From: Episyrphus balteatus
Lineage: Eukaryota > Arthropoda > Insecta > Diptera > Syrphidae
Assembly (NCBI RefSeq): GCF_945859705.1
Contig: NC_079137.1
Coordinates: forward strand, 51,740,552-51,804,551
Direction: 5' to 3'
Length of the DNA stretch: 64,000 bases
Shown here: piece by piece, positions 14,001 to 27,921 of the stretch
Layout of the letters: each line of letters begins with the position of its first letter
How positions within the stretch are numbered: the first letter of the stretch is position 1
The notes under the pieces: generated by a model
The model's database searches: none
Told to the model about the DNA's origin: nothing
What the model saw: the letters and a program-made list of their open reading frames with translations, nothing else
Translations under genes and position numbers: made by a program

Positions 14001-16798
14001 ATTGATTTTTCAAAAAAAATTTTTGAAATATTTTTTAAAAAACCAAAAATGCGTTTTTTGAAAATTTTCTAAAATTTTAATATTATCTTTACTTACACAC
14101 TTTTGTATAAAAATTTTCATTTGAATCGGGTTAATGTTGTACGAGATATTCAGAAACGAAAAAAACCGTTCTATGACAGGTACCGTTAATAACGGTACAA
14201 ACAATATTTTTTTTATTTAAAAAGTTGGCACTTATGTGTTGTACTACACACAAAAATTTTAATCAAAATCGTTAGGGCCGTTTTTGAAAAAAATTAACTT
14301 TTCTATTTCCGTTATATGGCAGGTAGGTACCGTTATTTTTGGTCATAAAAAAAATTTCAATTTCCCCTCTAGGGAATCACCAAAAACTGCTAACTACCAA
14401 GTTTGAAGAAAATCACTTCACTCGTTTAGGCTGCAGCTCCAGATAGAGACAGACACATATAGTATATATATTTATGTATATATTTATGTATATATAGTGG
14501 TTCTTCGGACTGGTACTTTAGCTTTCAGCACATGTCCTGCTTTTATTATAGCGCTAAAAGAAACTTGGAGATCGTTTTTTGTTTGTTAGTTAATTAAAAT
14601 GTGCAAAAGGGTTTATATCGGATATTTTTCAATATCTTTTTTTTTAGTAAATTGTCATACTTGCATCAAACTAATTAAATTAAATACTTTTCCTGATAAG
14701 ATTAATCAATTTGTCAATTTTTACTCCCTTACCTACATAAAATTTTAAATTTATAAATGTGCACCTATAAAACTGCCACAATAACAAACAAAATAAAACC
14801 TCATAATTTCCACAAAAAAGTAACTCACAAATGACGAGCTTAAAAGTCTATTAAATTTTAATCAAATCCCTCTCAATAATATATTTAATATTTCAGGTGA
14901 ATAAAAAAATTATGCATTAAAAAATAAATTTCATTCGTAAAGCTTCTTGAAAAATTAAAAAAATAAATTTAAGCTCATAAAAATTCATTAAATACAAACG
15001 AAAAAAAAAAGAAATATGAAAAACACAAATTTATTAATCCCTTTACATTTTTTAAATTCCTTTTAAAAAAGTCTATCTTCAATAAAAAAAATGATCAAAA
15101 AAAAAAAAAAACATAAAAAGAATTACGATAGGTAAAACGAAACACAAACAAAATTCCATACATAATATGGTTGATTATTATTATTATCATCCAATAGCTA
15201 CACATTTTTTATTCTTTTTTTTTTTTGATTAATTTTTTTATCTGTTTTACTATAAAAATATTTAAACCATAGATTACAATGCCAAATTTTGTTTTATTTC
15301 ATTTTTCATTTAGCAAAAAATTAAAAAAAAAAAAAAAAAAACTTATGCAAAAGAATTAATAATTAAAACTGAAAGATCCCTTCATTTGCTGGTAAAAGTC
15401 ACGCAAATATTATACATAATTAAAATTAATTGCTTTAAACAACGAATATAAAGTATAACAAAATATTATATTTATACACTTACACACACAACAAATTTGT
15501 GTGTATAAAAGTCCTACAACATACTCATTAATTGAATTAATTGAGAAAATAAATAAAACAAAAAAACTGAACAGAAAAAAAAAATAACATTAAAACGTGC
15601 CGATTTTATCATTTTGACAATAATTTTGCTGCGGCTTTTAAATATTTTATATACGCTATGATTTTTTTATTGACTTATTATTTTTTTTTTTAATAATATT
15701 TATTTAAATCAGTTTATCTTGATTGGAGTAAAGTACTTCAATAAAAAAAAAAACACACACACAAGAGGTAATTCCCCTGAAACACTATGATTTGATTTAT
15801 TTCCTTTGTTTCTCGGAAACAATACATTTTCTAACACAAACACATGAATTTATTTTCATTGAAAATTTAGAAAATAATTTTGAATAACAAACTTATACAC
15901 GAGGACGTGTATGTATTTGTTTGACTAAACTATCTCATGGAAAAATATGTCAAAGTTAAAAACAAAAACTAAATGTATCTCCACTGGGTCACAAGCCACT
16001 ATAACAAAGGGTTTTTCAAAATTATTGCTAGTCATTTGGAGTGATCTTCATAATGAACATATGTGTGGGAAATAACTAAAGCGCTTTTGAAGTGAAAACT
16101 TCTATAGTATCGTAGTGATTTGAAACAAGATGAAAGGAAAAACCGACAGGAAAAATCAATTGATTATAACTTTTTTGCTTTAATAGAAACATGAACGAAA
16201 TTTGTACTGTGTAGATAGGTAATGAAATAAACTATAATTGTACAAAATTTCAATTAATTTCATATTCAAAATTCTGAGATAACGTTGAAAAGATGTTCTT
16301 TTTTTTCTAGACACGTTATATCTTTTGATCTAGAGCACATAATGGGTGCGGAATAAAATTTGATTTAACTTTATAACGCATGCTGGCTGATAATATAACC
16401 TTTCATTTGATATATCACACATAACGGGACGTGCCAAGTTACTTAATTTAAAATTGAACAAAAAAACTTGAAAAATACCTTAAAAATACATGTGGAGATC
16501 TGTTGCCGATGACCACGACCAGCCACCAGTGTAGGAAGTAATCTCAGTTCGAAATTTATACATGATAAGCTTTAAAAAATTGTAGCATTTTTCTAGATGT
16601 CATACAAATATGATTGAAACATCATAAAGCTTATGATATAAAATTTTGTATAGGTTGTCATATAAAATAATCGAATTTAAGGTGATAGAAGCAAAAAAAG
16701 ATTGATTTTTTTTTCAAGAAAAATGATTTTTTAAGGTTTCACTTTTACCAAGTGTGAATTGCACAAATTTTTGTGAAAATATAGATTTGGCGTCGCAC
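11070..16798. other. Intergenic, with a diverged tandem repeat
   Basis: No gene is supported. The less AT-rich block 11430-12420 contains open frames on both strands, but the longest (11942-12367, minus) is a run of low-complexity Leu/Arg/Cys and Thr tracts, partly from a (GTC/GTT)n run at 12060-12085. About 13080-13560 and about 13606-14100 are diverged direct copies sharing CACGACT-GGTCG and GGAGCCGTTTTTTT blocks. Related sequence continues to about 14500 and reappears inverted near 37020-37320. A TATATTTATG microsatellite lies at about 14460-14497. Confidence 0.5.
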
Positions 16799-17582
16799 AG
16801 TTGTGAAAATATTGAAAATTCAATGTTTTAATTCAATAAATAGTGCTTAAAAACATCAAGCAAAGTATTTCAAACTTCTTCAACTTTAAGAGACAAATAC
16901 ATTTTTTTTTTTTACATTAACACACATTTAATGAAAAATCTTATATATATTTTTTTTAGTTTAAGCTGGTTATTTTATATTTATGTAAATTAATATTTCA
17001 AATTAAGAAAACAATAATACGCCTTTTGACGTAAATACGAAAGATTTTCTAGAAATTAAATCATTAAAAAGGGCAAATAGGTTACATGACATGGTTAAAA
17101 AAAACAAATTTATTTCCTAAACCGAAAGCCGTAGGAAGTTTATTTCGTCTTAACCCAGGCAGAAGTGTTGAAAAATTTTTATTTGAAAATAGTTGTGAAA
17201 ATATTGAAAATTCAATGTTTTAATTCAATAAATAGTGCTTAAAAACATCAAGCAAAGTATTTCAAACTTCTTCAACTTTAAGAGACAAATACATTTTTTT
17301 TTTTTACATTAACACACATTTAATGAAAAATCTTATATATATTTTTTTTAGTTTAAGCTGGTTATTTTATATTTATGTAAATTAATATTTCAAATTAAGA
17401 AAACAATAATACGCCTTTTGACGTAAATACGAAAGATTTTCTAGAAATTAAATCATTAAAAAGGGCAAATAGGTTACATGACATGGTTAAAAAAAACAAA
17501 TTTATTTCCTAAACCGAAAGCCGTAGGAAGTTTATTTCGTCTTAACCCAGGCAGAAGTGTTGAAAAATTTTTATTTGAAAAT
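16799..17582. repeat. Perfect 392-bp tandem duplication
   Basis: 16799-17190 and 17191-17582 are two head-to-tail copies of a 392-bp unit with no difference that I could find by eye, including their poly-T runs. The unit lies inside an older dispersed repeat (about 16540-18140) that has a relative at about 23060-23512. Identity implies a very recent duplication or an assembly artefact. No open frame of note. Confidence 0.88.
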
Positions 17583-20500
17583 ATATCGAAGATATAAATG
17601 TTGTAATACAAAATGGTTATTGTTAGTAGGTTAATTTTTTTTTACAGAAATTCATTTTAGCTTTACCAATGGAATCATAATAATTAATATGAATTTTTGA
17701 ATAACAGCTATTTGAGGGGTATTTTTGAGTGTTTTTTATTTTCAGGCACATTCGATAGTTTGCAAAAATTTTCAAAAATATAACATTTATGGATTGGATT
17801 TCAAAAACGATTTTTACGTGAATAATGGGAAAAACTTTTTTTTGTCTGATATTTTTTGACAGTTTTCAACCGTTTTCTATAAAATTGATTGGAAAAATAG
17901 ATACCTAAAAAATTTTACTTAACTTTGTTTAACAATACATGCTCTACAAGCCATACAATCCTTAACTTAAAAAGTTCAAAAAAAATTGTAATTTTCCATT
18001 ACATTATTTGTACTATACAAAACAACGATGATTCATTAAAAACAATCCAATTTAATTGATAAAAGTAGATATGCAATTTTAGTCAATGTTTTTTTATGAC
18101 GTTATTCCGTAAACCAACTTCATATAGACATCTAGTTTTTTTAAGAAAGCATTGTACTTGGTATGACTGTTTTCAATGTCGCAATTTTGGCTTGCACCTT
18201 ACTTTTAATTAAAAAAAAAAACAATTTTAATCTTTATGCTCAAAAAATAGAATTCAAAATTGCTCCATTTAATGCAAACATACACTGGGCTTAAGTGAAA
18301 CTTACACAACGCAAACAGTAAAAATGTATAGATTTTTTAAAATTAAGGGTGATAAATTGGGTACGTTGAAAGAGTTGCAAAATTTGTTTAATAGTCCGAG
18401 AACAAAAGAATTATTTTGTATCAAATTTAAACAGTAAAAAAAAGTTGGTCTTAAAATCCATTGTCTTTCAGCTACAACATTAAAATTTTAGAACAAGACC
18501 TAAAATGTTCTTATTTTGACCGACTTTTTGGAAAATTTATTTATTTCAACTTAAAAAAAAGCTGCAAACTGAAATTTAAAAAATAATTGCACTCTTGTTT
18601 GTGTTGGCATGATGCAGTTCTTAAAAAACCTGCGTGCATTGTTTAAAATCCTTAAATTGATTTAGAATTCAGCTGTCAAGTTCTTTGTTTTTTTTTTTTT
18701 TTTCGTTAACATATGACTCTTATATTCTGCTTTATATGTGTTTCTTGGCTTTTTGCGTTGATAAAAAACAAGTGTGTTATGAAAGAAATTTAACCAACAT
18801 TTTGCAGAAAAATTTATCAAATAATTATGAATTTAACAGAATGTCATTATTTTTTTCTTTCTAAAAAAAAAAAAAGTTTATTATTTCACCTCGACTTGAT
18901 AGGCGTACCAAAAAAAAATGATTTGCTTGACTAAGCAAACAGACATTTATCACACTGCAGTGATATTAAAAGTTTGCCAAAAAAAGTCAAACTGTTTCTT
19001 GTTATATTTACAATATTTTTTTTTTTTTTGTTCTGTCCCATCTCGATGGTCTTGGTCATACCTATCATCATTCCAGCAAAAAGTAAAAAAAGAAGACACC
19101 TAGGAAACGGTTTCATTTTAAAATTGTTCACCCTTTTGTAAATGTCGCCATCTTTTAACAATAATTTATGCAAATATTCCAATCTTATCACACTAAATGA
19201 AAAAAAAAAAAAAAAAAATAGAAACAAAAAACTCAAAAGAAAAAAACATAAAATGAAACTCTTCTCTGTCCTGGTGTTTTCATAGAGAGAGAGGAACGAG
19301 AACAAGGCGCGAGCGATAAAAATTCCACTTTGACAACAGACCAATCCCATTTTAAGTGTTTCTTTTTTTTTCGGGGGGAAAACTTGACTATTTTGTTGTT
19401 GTTTTAGTCATGCCTGTGTGACAACACAGAGTTCCTATATACCAGCCAAATTGTTTTTCTTCACTCTATCTAGTTGCCAGTTGCCAGTGTTTGGGGGCGC
19501 AGCAGTCAGTGTCAATGTGTCTCGACTCTATGGGACAAGGGTAGCTCTAGCTTTTGGATGGTCTGAAGATACACACAGAAAAGGGAATGGGTTTCTATTA
19601 TAATTTCGTCGTGTTGCTTTTGCCACTTTTATGCTATTTTTTCCGCAAAAAAAAAAAGAGGTTCAATGCAAACAAGAGAGATTTGAAGAAAATGAACACA
19701 AAAAAACCTGACCAACCAAATATGGCAGCAGTTAAACCTTTTGTTTCAATATACACTCACAAAGCCAGGCACAGAAAAGTTCAACAATGTCGCTCTCTGT
19801 ATGTTGCCAATACTGACAACTAACGGCGGCGACGTAGTTACTTCAATAGAAGAGGATCCAGGATCCCTGTCACATCAGTCTTCACTGATGGATTCATATG
19901 AAAAAGGGTTTTATGCCAAAGAGATGAGCGCAGTCTTGTGTAAGAGATCTCTCAAGCAAAGCCAAAAGGTTGTGGAATGGGCTAATTGCTAAAAAGCATG
20001 GTTCTGGTCCAAATGGATTCTTGAAAAAAAAAAAATTCTTACAATGGGTCATGCAATTTTTATTAAGTAATAAGAAGCCTTGACACTTCAGACTTCAAAA
20101 TCGTGAGAGACTTGTTAAGACTGACAGTTTCTTGAAATAAAAATCATGAACCTTTTTTCAGAGATTCGTTCGCTTTACTTAACTATTTTGACTAAAAATC
20201 CTAAATTTTTAATTAATCATAGATTTAAGCTGTTGTGAAAAAGTTTATAGTTTTTCTATAGTTTTTATCTCAGCTCACAAAAATACCACAACTTCTTTAA
20301 AAAGACATATTGGAATGTTGCCAGACCTGCTGAATCAGATAATAATGATGTCCTTATATCTGATCACCCAAAAAACCTGCCCATAGAATTCACATTTTAT
20401 AAAACAAACTCTTATAGAAAAAAAGCCTAAAACTTTGTACAAAGATTTGCTGACTCACACCATCGTCCTTTCTTCCTGCTATCAAATCCCCATTCCCTCA

Positions 20501-21880
20501 ATACCTCCCTCCTATACCACACAATTATATCTGGTACAATGTATCTTACTTTGTTGGAAATTCTATTCTCTCTATTGAAATTGAAAATTCAAAAATTTAT
20601 TTCGAATTGAAATTTATCAAGATATGCAAATTAGTGTCATCTTATATTTATTCTTCTTTTTTTTTATATTTTGCTTATTTTTAGAGAGAGTTTTCTTCCC
20701 AAAGTTAGAGGTACAAAAAAATGATTTATAACGTTTAAATATTTTGACTAAGATTGCAAAAATTGAATTATTTACTTTGGATCAGAGAAGTATGATGATG
20801 ACAATAACGACCAAGTCAACAAAAAATGAAATGAAAAAAAAAAAAAAAACTTTCAAAAGTCAGCCAATTTTGTCTTTTAAGAAAAAAAAAAAAAAAAATA
20901 CATCAATAAATTGAGTTTATTTTTTTATTTTATGAGAAAATAAGGACACAACACAAATCACAGATAGCTATGTATGATTATGAAATATTTATTGACTAAA
21001 AAGAGGAGAGAGAAGAAGAAATAATAATAATTCATTCTTTTGTACCAAGTCAGGAATATCTAACAATGATAACAATAAATTCATATAAACTTTATATTTT
21101 AGATTTTTTTTTTGTTAAATAAGTTCTTTTACTGTGGAATGCTTATCCTTTGAATTAAAAATAGGAAAAAACTAGTCGCAAGAAGCAAATTTAAAAATTT
21201 GTGTTACAAATTCAAGTCTCTTAATTTTGTTTTCATTATCGTTCCATTGGTATGAATTAAGTATCTGTAAAAAATATCCCTTCTTTAAATGACCATTATG
21301 TCGAAGGGGTATCCCTTGCATTGTTTTTAAAAAATCGTTCAAAACTCAGTATTTACATTTTTAAAGAATTTTTTGTATTTATAAATTTATTTATTGAAGA
21401 AATAAATCTTTACTCTTTAAAACTCATCGTTTAGAAAATACCACGCTCTTTTACCTCTTTTTACCCTATTTAATGATTGAATTTTTAAAAATTATTTCTT
21501 AGTATTCACGTTATGACGTCACGTTTTTGAGATATGTAAGTATGTAGTTTAAAACTAATTTTTGTCTACGAAACGTGACGTCAAAGATTTTTTTTGACGT
21601 GATAACGTCTTATAAATCGATAAACCATGGCAGCCACTCCGAAAAAGTGACGCCATTTTCTAACGTTCCACTCTCGCACTTTCGCAGTGCGGCAAAAATT
21701 TCAATTTCAAAACTTAAAAATAAACTATTAGCTTATTTGAAAGATCATAATCTAAAGTTGAATAAATTTGAAGGTTTTTAAAAATTCCTTTCTTTACTAG
21801 GGTAAATGGGGGTAAAACAAAACTGCAAAAAATTGGCTATTTTCTAAACGCGACAATGTATAGAGTTGATTTTTGGGAGA
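17583..21880. other. Intergenic stretch
   Basis: No gene is supported. 19240-19990 is less AT-rich and has overlapping open frames on both strands (for example 19418-19603, 19741-19992 and minus 18931-19350), none of which has a recognisable domain or splice context. About 21230-21420 is a third copy of the dispersed family seen near 4300 and 7360. Confidence 0.5.
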
Positions 21881-22810
21881 GGGTCATAATTCTGCTTGTC
21901 AAAATTCTGTACAACAAAATTCTGTAGGGTCAAAATACTGTCAGACCATAATTCTGTACGTCATTATACTGTAAATACAAAATTCTGTACGTCAAAATAC
22001 TGTATGAACAAAATACTGACTTGCAAAATTCTGTACGGCAAAATACTGTATTTTCAATACAGTATTTTTAACCCTCTGTAGGCACACCTCTTTTTTGCGA
22101 ATTTAGTGTATACTTTTTCATGTCGCTAGAACTTTTTTCTGTCTCACTATTTTATAGAGAATCATATATGAAATTGATGTAGAATTTTCCGAGGAATTCG
22201 AATATTGTATTCACAATTTCAAAAAAATGTATTTTAACCCTTATAAAGACACTTTTTTGTGAACACCTTTTATTTTTGTCCTGCCAAATTCACACCCGTG
22301 TGCCGACAGAGGGTTAAAGAAATTTCCTTTGATAAAATAAAACACTAAATATTTCAAAATCAATATAAATTTAATTTTTTTTCAATCCGTTTTAGGTATG
22401 CAACGTGGTTTAATTCAGATTTTTTTTTTTTAAGTGTAGTTTTGTTTTCTCTCTCTTTTTTTTCGTAGCTAATAAAGTACCTAGATTAATCAGCATTAGA
22501 AGCTTGCCTCTTTATATAGTTGATCTCTTAGAAATTCATAGTAAACCCTCTTTTAAATATATCTGTATTTCAAAATTCTGTAAAAATGCTGTAAAAAATA
22601 TCGTTTTGATAATGTAATGTGCGCGCGTACAAAACGATATTTTTTAAAGCATTTTTACAGAATTTTGATATACAGAATTTTGACCAACCAGAATTTTGCT
22701 ATACAGAATTTTGTTCGTACAGCATTTTGCACATACAGAATTTTGACATACAGTATTTTGGCATACAGTATTTTGAATACAGAATTTTGCAACATACAGA
22801 ATTTCGACCC
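21881..22810. repeat. Iteron/hairpin element, copy 1
   Basis: The left part (21885-22062) holds about 11 spaced copies of a CAAAATTCTGTA-like 12-mer. The right part (22662-22810) holds about 10 copies in the opposite orientation (TACAGAATTTTG). Just inside the right array, about 22571-22663 is a hairpin whose stem contains AAAATATCGTTTTG and whose tip carries TGCGCGCGTAC. The outer ends, GGGTCATAATTCTG and, on the other strand, GGGTCGAAATTCTG, are imperfect inverted repeats. The 480 bp between left array and hairpin is not recognised. Short frames here that read as repeated FCxxxIL are only translations of the repeat. A second copy is at 60838-62060. Confidence 0.65.
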
Positions 22811-22820
22811 CAACCCTTGA

Positions 22821-24590
22821 TTTTTTTTTAATAGATAGATAAATTTATTACAAGACTGACAATGGGTTTGAAAAAAATTCTGAAAATTTTAAAAACTAAA
22901 ACATGAAGTAGTGATTATAGGTAGGGGAAATTTTTTTTGACAATTTTAAAAACGTCATTCGAAAGCTAATAAAAAAAAAGTTAGGGGTCTGATACTAATT
23001 TTTTCTCTGCGTTTCGAAATATGAATTTTTGAAAAATACCTACTTATTTTGGGGTATTTTTGGATGATTTTTTTATTTTTTTTAATTTTTCGTTCAAACA
23101 ATTTTAGCTCTTTTTGTAGATGTCTAATAGACATGATATGAGCTGAAGCAATAAGCTTTCAGGTTGTATACAATTTATTATAGGTTGTTATATAAAAAAA
23201 TGGATTTTTGGGTGATGGAAGTGATTTTTTCACTTTTTTCATAAGAAATGATTGTTTTTAATAAATTATTTTAATACTTTTTTCACATTCAAAATGGTTT
23301 TATTCTTTAGAAGCAATTTTTGGCTTTTTTTGTAAGCTTTTAAAATAAAAAAATTAATATAATGAGAAAAGAAAAATGGTACATAATTTTTAATAAACGC
23401 TTCAATTGACTCATTTCAAACAAAAGCACACAACATGTTTTCTTACGACGATATCACGTAAAATCGTCGTCCGTAAACCGGCTTTACAGACAACCTCTTT
23501 TTTTTAATTTTGGATTTGAATTTAGAACATTAAGGCCCAATTTATTCACACTCCAATAAATTTAAATCCACCATTAAAAAAAGCGAAATTTTAAAATTTG
23601 TACAAAATGGAGAGTGAATAAATTAGGCCTAAAATCTATTAAGTACATTTTGGTTCAGCAAAAAAAAAAAAATAAATTGTCAGTTTTATTGAACACTGTA
23701 ATTTTTTACTATTTTACTACATACATTTACTTTAAAACATAGGTGGCAACCATATAACACCAAAATATTCAATTTTTTTTATGAAACACAAGAGATCTCA
23801 AAATTCAAAATTGTTCTAGTTAAAAAAAATTCAATGAAATAGTGTAATAAGAGGTCTTAAAGTGTGTTTGACTAGGTACATAATTTGGCAATTTTTGGAC
23901 TTTTTGATTTTTTTTTTAAGAATATGAATCTATAAATTCTAAATCTAAGGTCTAACACCCTTTTGACATGAAATTATTTAAATATCTAGCTTTATATGCT
24001 GTTTTGAAAAAGAAATTCTATTTAAAGCCGCCATTTTGAAAAAAAAAAAAAAAAATAAATAGTTGGAAGCTTTTTCGTATTTTCCATACATCAAACATCT
24101 TTCAGTGTACCTACCAAATTTCATGACATTCGTCAAAGAAGGCCATGCAAATAAATTTTGGATCCAAAAAGCACCAAAGTCACCACTGGGCGACGACGAC
24201 ACTACGCGACGGTTCTATAATTTTACAATTATTGCGCTCGCATGGCAATTTGATGTCATTGCCAAAAATATGAGACAATTTTGCATTTAAGTAATATAGG
24301 TTTCCAAAGAAAATTATAATAAAAAATATTAGATTTGAGAAAAAAAAACTTTTAGCTTTCGAAATATAATACATGTATCCAAAAAGTCTAAAAAAGATTG
24401 ATTGTAGCTATAAAATTTCAATAACACCTTATAGTAAATAATTAAATATATTAACATCATTAAAAACATTTAATCGAAGGTGTTGTTTTTTCACTATCCA
24501 ATTTTTAAATATAAAAAGAAGACTTCTAACTACAATTTTTAATATTTAAGGTTTGGTCACTGTGGTGTATGAGTAACTTTATCTAATATA
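22821..24590. other. Intergenic, with dispersed-repeat fragments
   Basis: No gene is supported. About 23060-23512 resembles about 16540-18140; shared blocks include AGGTTGTTATATAAAA and a CGTAAACC block. 23530-23633 is a small fold-back listed separately. A block at about 24553-24577 reads GGTCACTGTGGTGTATGAGT, the same dispersed end seen near 779, 4752 and 9792, and directly abuts the Helitron. Confidence 0.5.
23530..23633. mobile_element. Short fold-back MITE
   Basis: About 104 bp with inverted ends: left AAGGCCCAATTTATTCACAC and right, on the other strand, TAGGCCTAATTTATTCACTC. About 20 of the outer bases pair. No coding content. The target-site duplication is not clear and the superfamily is unknown. 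Confidence 0.55.
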
Positions 24591-25158
24591 TCTATAAATC
24601 TCATGTCGCAGTGTTTGTTACCAAACTCCTCCGAAACGGCTGGACTGATTTTTATGAAATTTTGTACACATATCGGGTAGGTCTGACAATCAGCCAACAT
24701 CTATTTTTCATACCTCTAAATTGTTAGGGTGGTTCAGCCAAATTTTTTTATATCTTCTTGGAACGATCTTTTCGAAATTTTTTGTGTATTTCGGGAAGTC
24801 TGAGAATCGGCCATTCGACCAACATGAATTTTCATATGATAAAATGGTTATTGTGGTCCAACCAAAAAATTTTGTATCTAATTTTTTTTTTAACAATTTT
24901 ATGAGTTCAAAAAAGTTAGTTTTCCAACTCATACGAAAATCCAAAATTCGTAATATTTCATATTCTAAATACAGAAACTTTAGGCCTACAAACATCAATC
25001 TTGATAATGCGATCAAGAGAACTCAAAAAACACATTCTTTTATTTATAAAGACCTGTAATTGATATTGTGACCCGCTTTTTTTTGGAAAAGATTGACACA
25101 TTTGAAAATTGGAAGTAAATAGCAGAAGAGGCGTAACGAAGTCCGCCGGGTCAGCTAG
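24591..25158 (+). mobile_element. Non-autonomous Helitron
   Basis: The 5' end begins TCTATAAATCTCATGTCGCA and is followed by a CTCCGAAACGGCTGGACTGA block typical of arthropod Helitron 5' regions. The 3' end is CCGCCGGGTCAGCTAG, a GC-rich stretch ending in the CTAG terminus expected of Helitrons (CTRR). The element lies between A (24590) and T (25159), matching the known A|T insertion preference, and has no TSD. At 568 bp it lacks a Rep/helicase gene. The open frames on both strands at 24708-25059 are inside this non-coding element. Confidence 0.7.
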
Positions 25159-27921
25159 TTTTCTATAGAAAAATTGGAAGACTTAATACAAAAATTCTAG
25201 CGAATTAACAGGGCTTTCCGTTCTTTAACTAAGAAAATTTAAGAGATAATTCGCCAATAGATAATTTGTACAAAGGAAAAAGAGGATTAAGAAAATATAG
25301 GAACGCGGATTCTACCTGGTTTAGACATTCGCGTATCAAAATTGATAGAAAAAATTGGTGGTTTTGAACCTATCCTTCGGCTATGAGCAAGTTTTTGTAA
25401 GTCTATATGTTAAAAAACTTTCAAAGAAGTTCAACAAAATAACCAAAACTGACCCTTTTTTTCTTTGTTCTAAGCACTTTTTAAATCAGACCATGAAATA
25501 GTATATAAAATCTCTATTCGTAAGCATTTTTCTTTGTTTTTCCAACTTTGAGTACAAACAAAACAATAATTTCATAGTCATTTAAATAAATATGTAGTTT
25601 ACAATATCCCAAGAAAGCTCTCTCTCTCAATATTTTTTTGGTTAGCAAATGTAGCTCTTAAAGGATAGTATCCTCGTCCGGCATCACACATTTAAATAGC
25701 GGTATGTAATGCATACAATAATGCTACTTATCTGCCTTCATGGCAAATGCAACAAAATACCAAACAAAAAAAGACGTTAAATCTTCTCGTTCACACTTTG
25801 CAAACACAAAAATATCATTTCTCCATCGTATCCTCGTCGTCGCATCCCATCGTGGCTGTCGTGCTAATGCTCAAACACTTTCCTTCCTGTGTGCATTGCA
25901 CACACTTGGTAGTTTTTAAGGATACTTCCATACTACACGTTTCGATGAAAACCGCGAGTACGAGTACACAGAGTTGCACAAAGTCCATAGAAAGGACTTT
26001 CTATAGTTTTGTTTCCACCCCAAAAAAAAAAAAGAAGAAACAATTTATTTTTATTATTCCTCACTGCAGTTTTATGATGATTTCTTTTTCTTGTCTCGCC
26101 TTGCCCCCAAAACGAATTTATCACCGAATCCTATTTCCTGTGGGATGTGCGGTTACTGAGTATACAGTAGTTTGGTATATTAAATGGAATTCCCATGCCC
26201 AAAATAGAAGAGCCTGGGTCCCGTTCCGTGCCGGCGTGTGTTTTGTGTATTCTTTGTCAATAAAAGTCATCATTATCATTGTGTCTTTACGTCTTCGTCA
26301 TCGTCATCGTCAGTATGAAGAGTAGGAAAAGTTTTCTTAAATTGCTTTGGTTATACCGCGGCGGCGGTAGTGGAGTTGCGAATGCATATAGAAGAAAAAA
26401 GAGACAAAGGATGTAATCCTTTTGTTTTCAAAGCTTTCAAGTTTGTTGAATACTGCTCCTGGGATATGTAAATAAGACAAATAATTACATTTTCTAAATG
26501 GGAGTTGGAAAACAAAAACAGATGCATGCGCGTGATCTGAAACAATAGTTTTCTTTTCTTATACATTTTTGAGTTTCATTTTTTTGTTTTGCTTTTTGTA
26601 GTTTTTTAGTTTTGTTTTTCTCTGCAACATAGAAAGAAACGTGGCGGTTTTGTTAGTTTGTTTTTTCGTCTGTATTTTTGGTATTTTTCAGGACCGCGAT
26701 GAAAAGCAAATTTTTTTGTTTTGTTTTTTTTTTTTTTTTTCAAAGCTAAGCTACTTCATTTGGAATTCATGAAAAGTTATGAAATAAAAAAATGTATATC
26801 TTTTGTTTGAATTTTCAAGCAAATGATGTTTTCCATTAGGTACTGAACCAATATTGTAGGAATTTATACATGTTTTGTTATTCATGCATCAGAATAAGAT
26901 TTCTTGAAAAAAAAAACAACAACAAATTTTATTAGATTTACGCGACCAACGTAAATAGCCTTCATTCCTGCAAACTTCTTATCAGCAGATATTGACTTAA
27001 CGTGTAAACGATATGAAAGTTGCCAGTATTCATGTCAATATAAAAACGGCTATCGGAAGTATTTCAAACATCTGAATTAACTTGGAGTCTGTTAGAGCCA
27101 GTTAATGTGCAAACCTGGGTCAGCCTTGTTTCAAGTTTTATGGTGTTTTCGTTTGGTAAAAAAATCAATTTATTTTTTGATCTAAATCTGTCAAAAAAAC
27201 TGTTGTTGGTTGTTGCGACTACTTAACTGTAGTTGAACAGATCAAAAATTGTTTTTTTTTTTTTTGACAGATTTAGATCAAAAAATAAATTGAATTTTTT
27301 TACCAAACGAAAACACTATTAGGTTCATGAATTCAGCTATAATTCTATTTTAAAAATCTTGCACTGTAGCTAAACCTCAAAGTCATATCTACATATTTCA
27401 GAATTAAAACTTCTGAATCCCAGAATAATTAGTTTTTGAACTGGTCCTCTAGTTTTGTCTTTCAGCATATATTTCGTTTAGAACATTCCTTCTGCGATAG
27501 GCTGTATACAATATTATTTTTTTTTTAAACGGCTCTGACGATTTTCATTTTTTTTTTTTATTTCTGGAAATTACTTTTCATACAATAAATCAATAAATAA
27601 CATACTCTTTGTTTTATGGCCCCCTTATGAAATTCCTGAAAAAAATGAAATTACATTTTTTTTTTCGATAAAATTTTGAGCTTACAAATTTGGTCCAATT
27701 TGAATACTAAGCAAAAAAAATTCTATAAATTGTTGTTGTTCGGTCATTTACGATAGAGTCGAAATTAAAAAAATAAAATCTGTTGTAAAAGGATTTTGTT
27801 TACTTCTGTTACATTTTTGAGATCTTAATATAACTACATACGCAGTATTCAATAGTAAAAGATAGAAAAAAATACTTTTGTTTTAATGTTGGAAATGGTC
27901 TCCGGAAAATTCATCGAAAAC
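25159..27921. other. Intergenic, with one fold-back
   Basis: No gene is supported. 25670-26360 is less AT-rich, with a 192-codon frame at 25747-26325 that contains Lys, Ser and His/Arg low-complexity tracts and no domain. About 27139-27318 is a small fold-back: arms of about 60 bp beginning GGTGTTTTCGTTTGGTAAAA (left) pair with TTTTTTACCAAACGAAAACA (right). Confidence 0.5.

Noticed and set aside
18931..19350. 139-codon minus-strand frame
   Set aside because: Contains a long Phe run from poly-A and overlaps frames on the other strand; no domain.
21885..22062. CRISPR-like array of short repeats
   Set aside because: Units are degenerate 12-mers with 2-6-bp gaps in insect DNA and have an inverted partner array; not repeat-spacer structure.
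25747..26325. 192-codon frame as a gene
   Set aside because: Low-complexity Lys, Ser and His/Arg tracts, no domain, no splice or promoter context; typical chance frame of a less AT-rich block.
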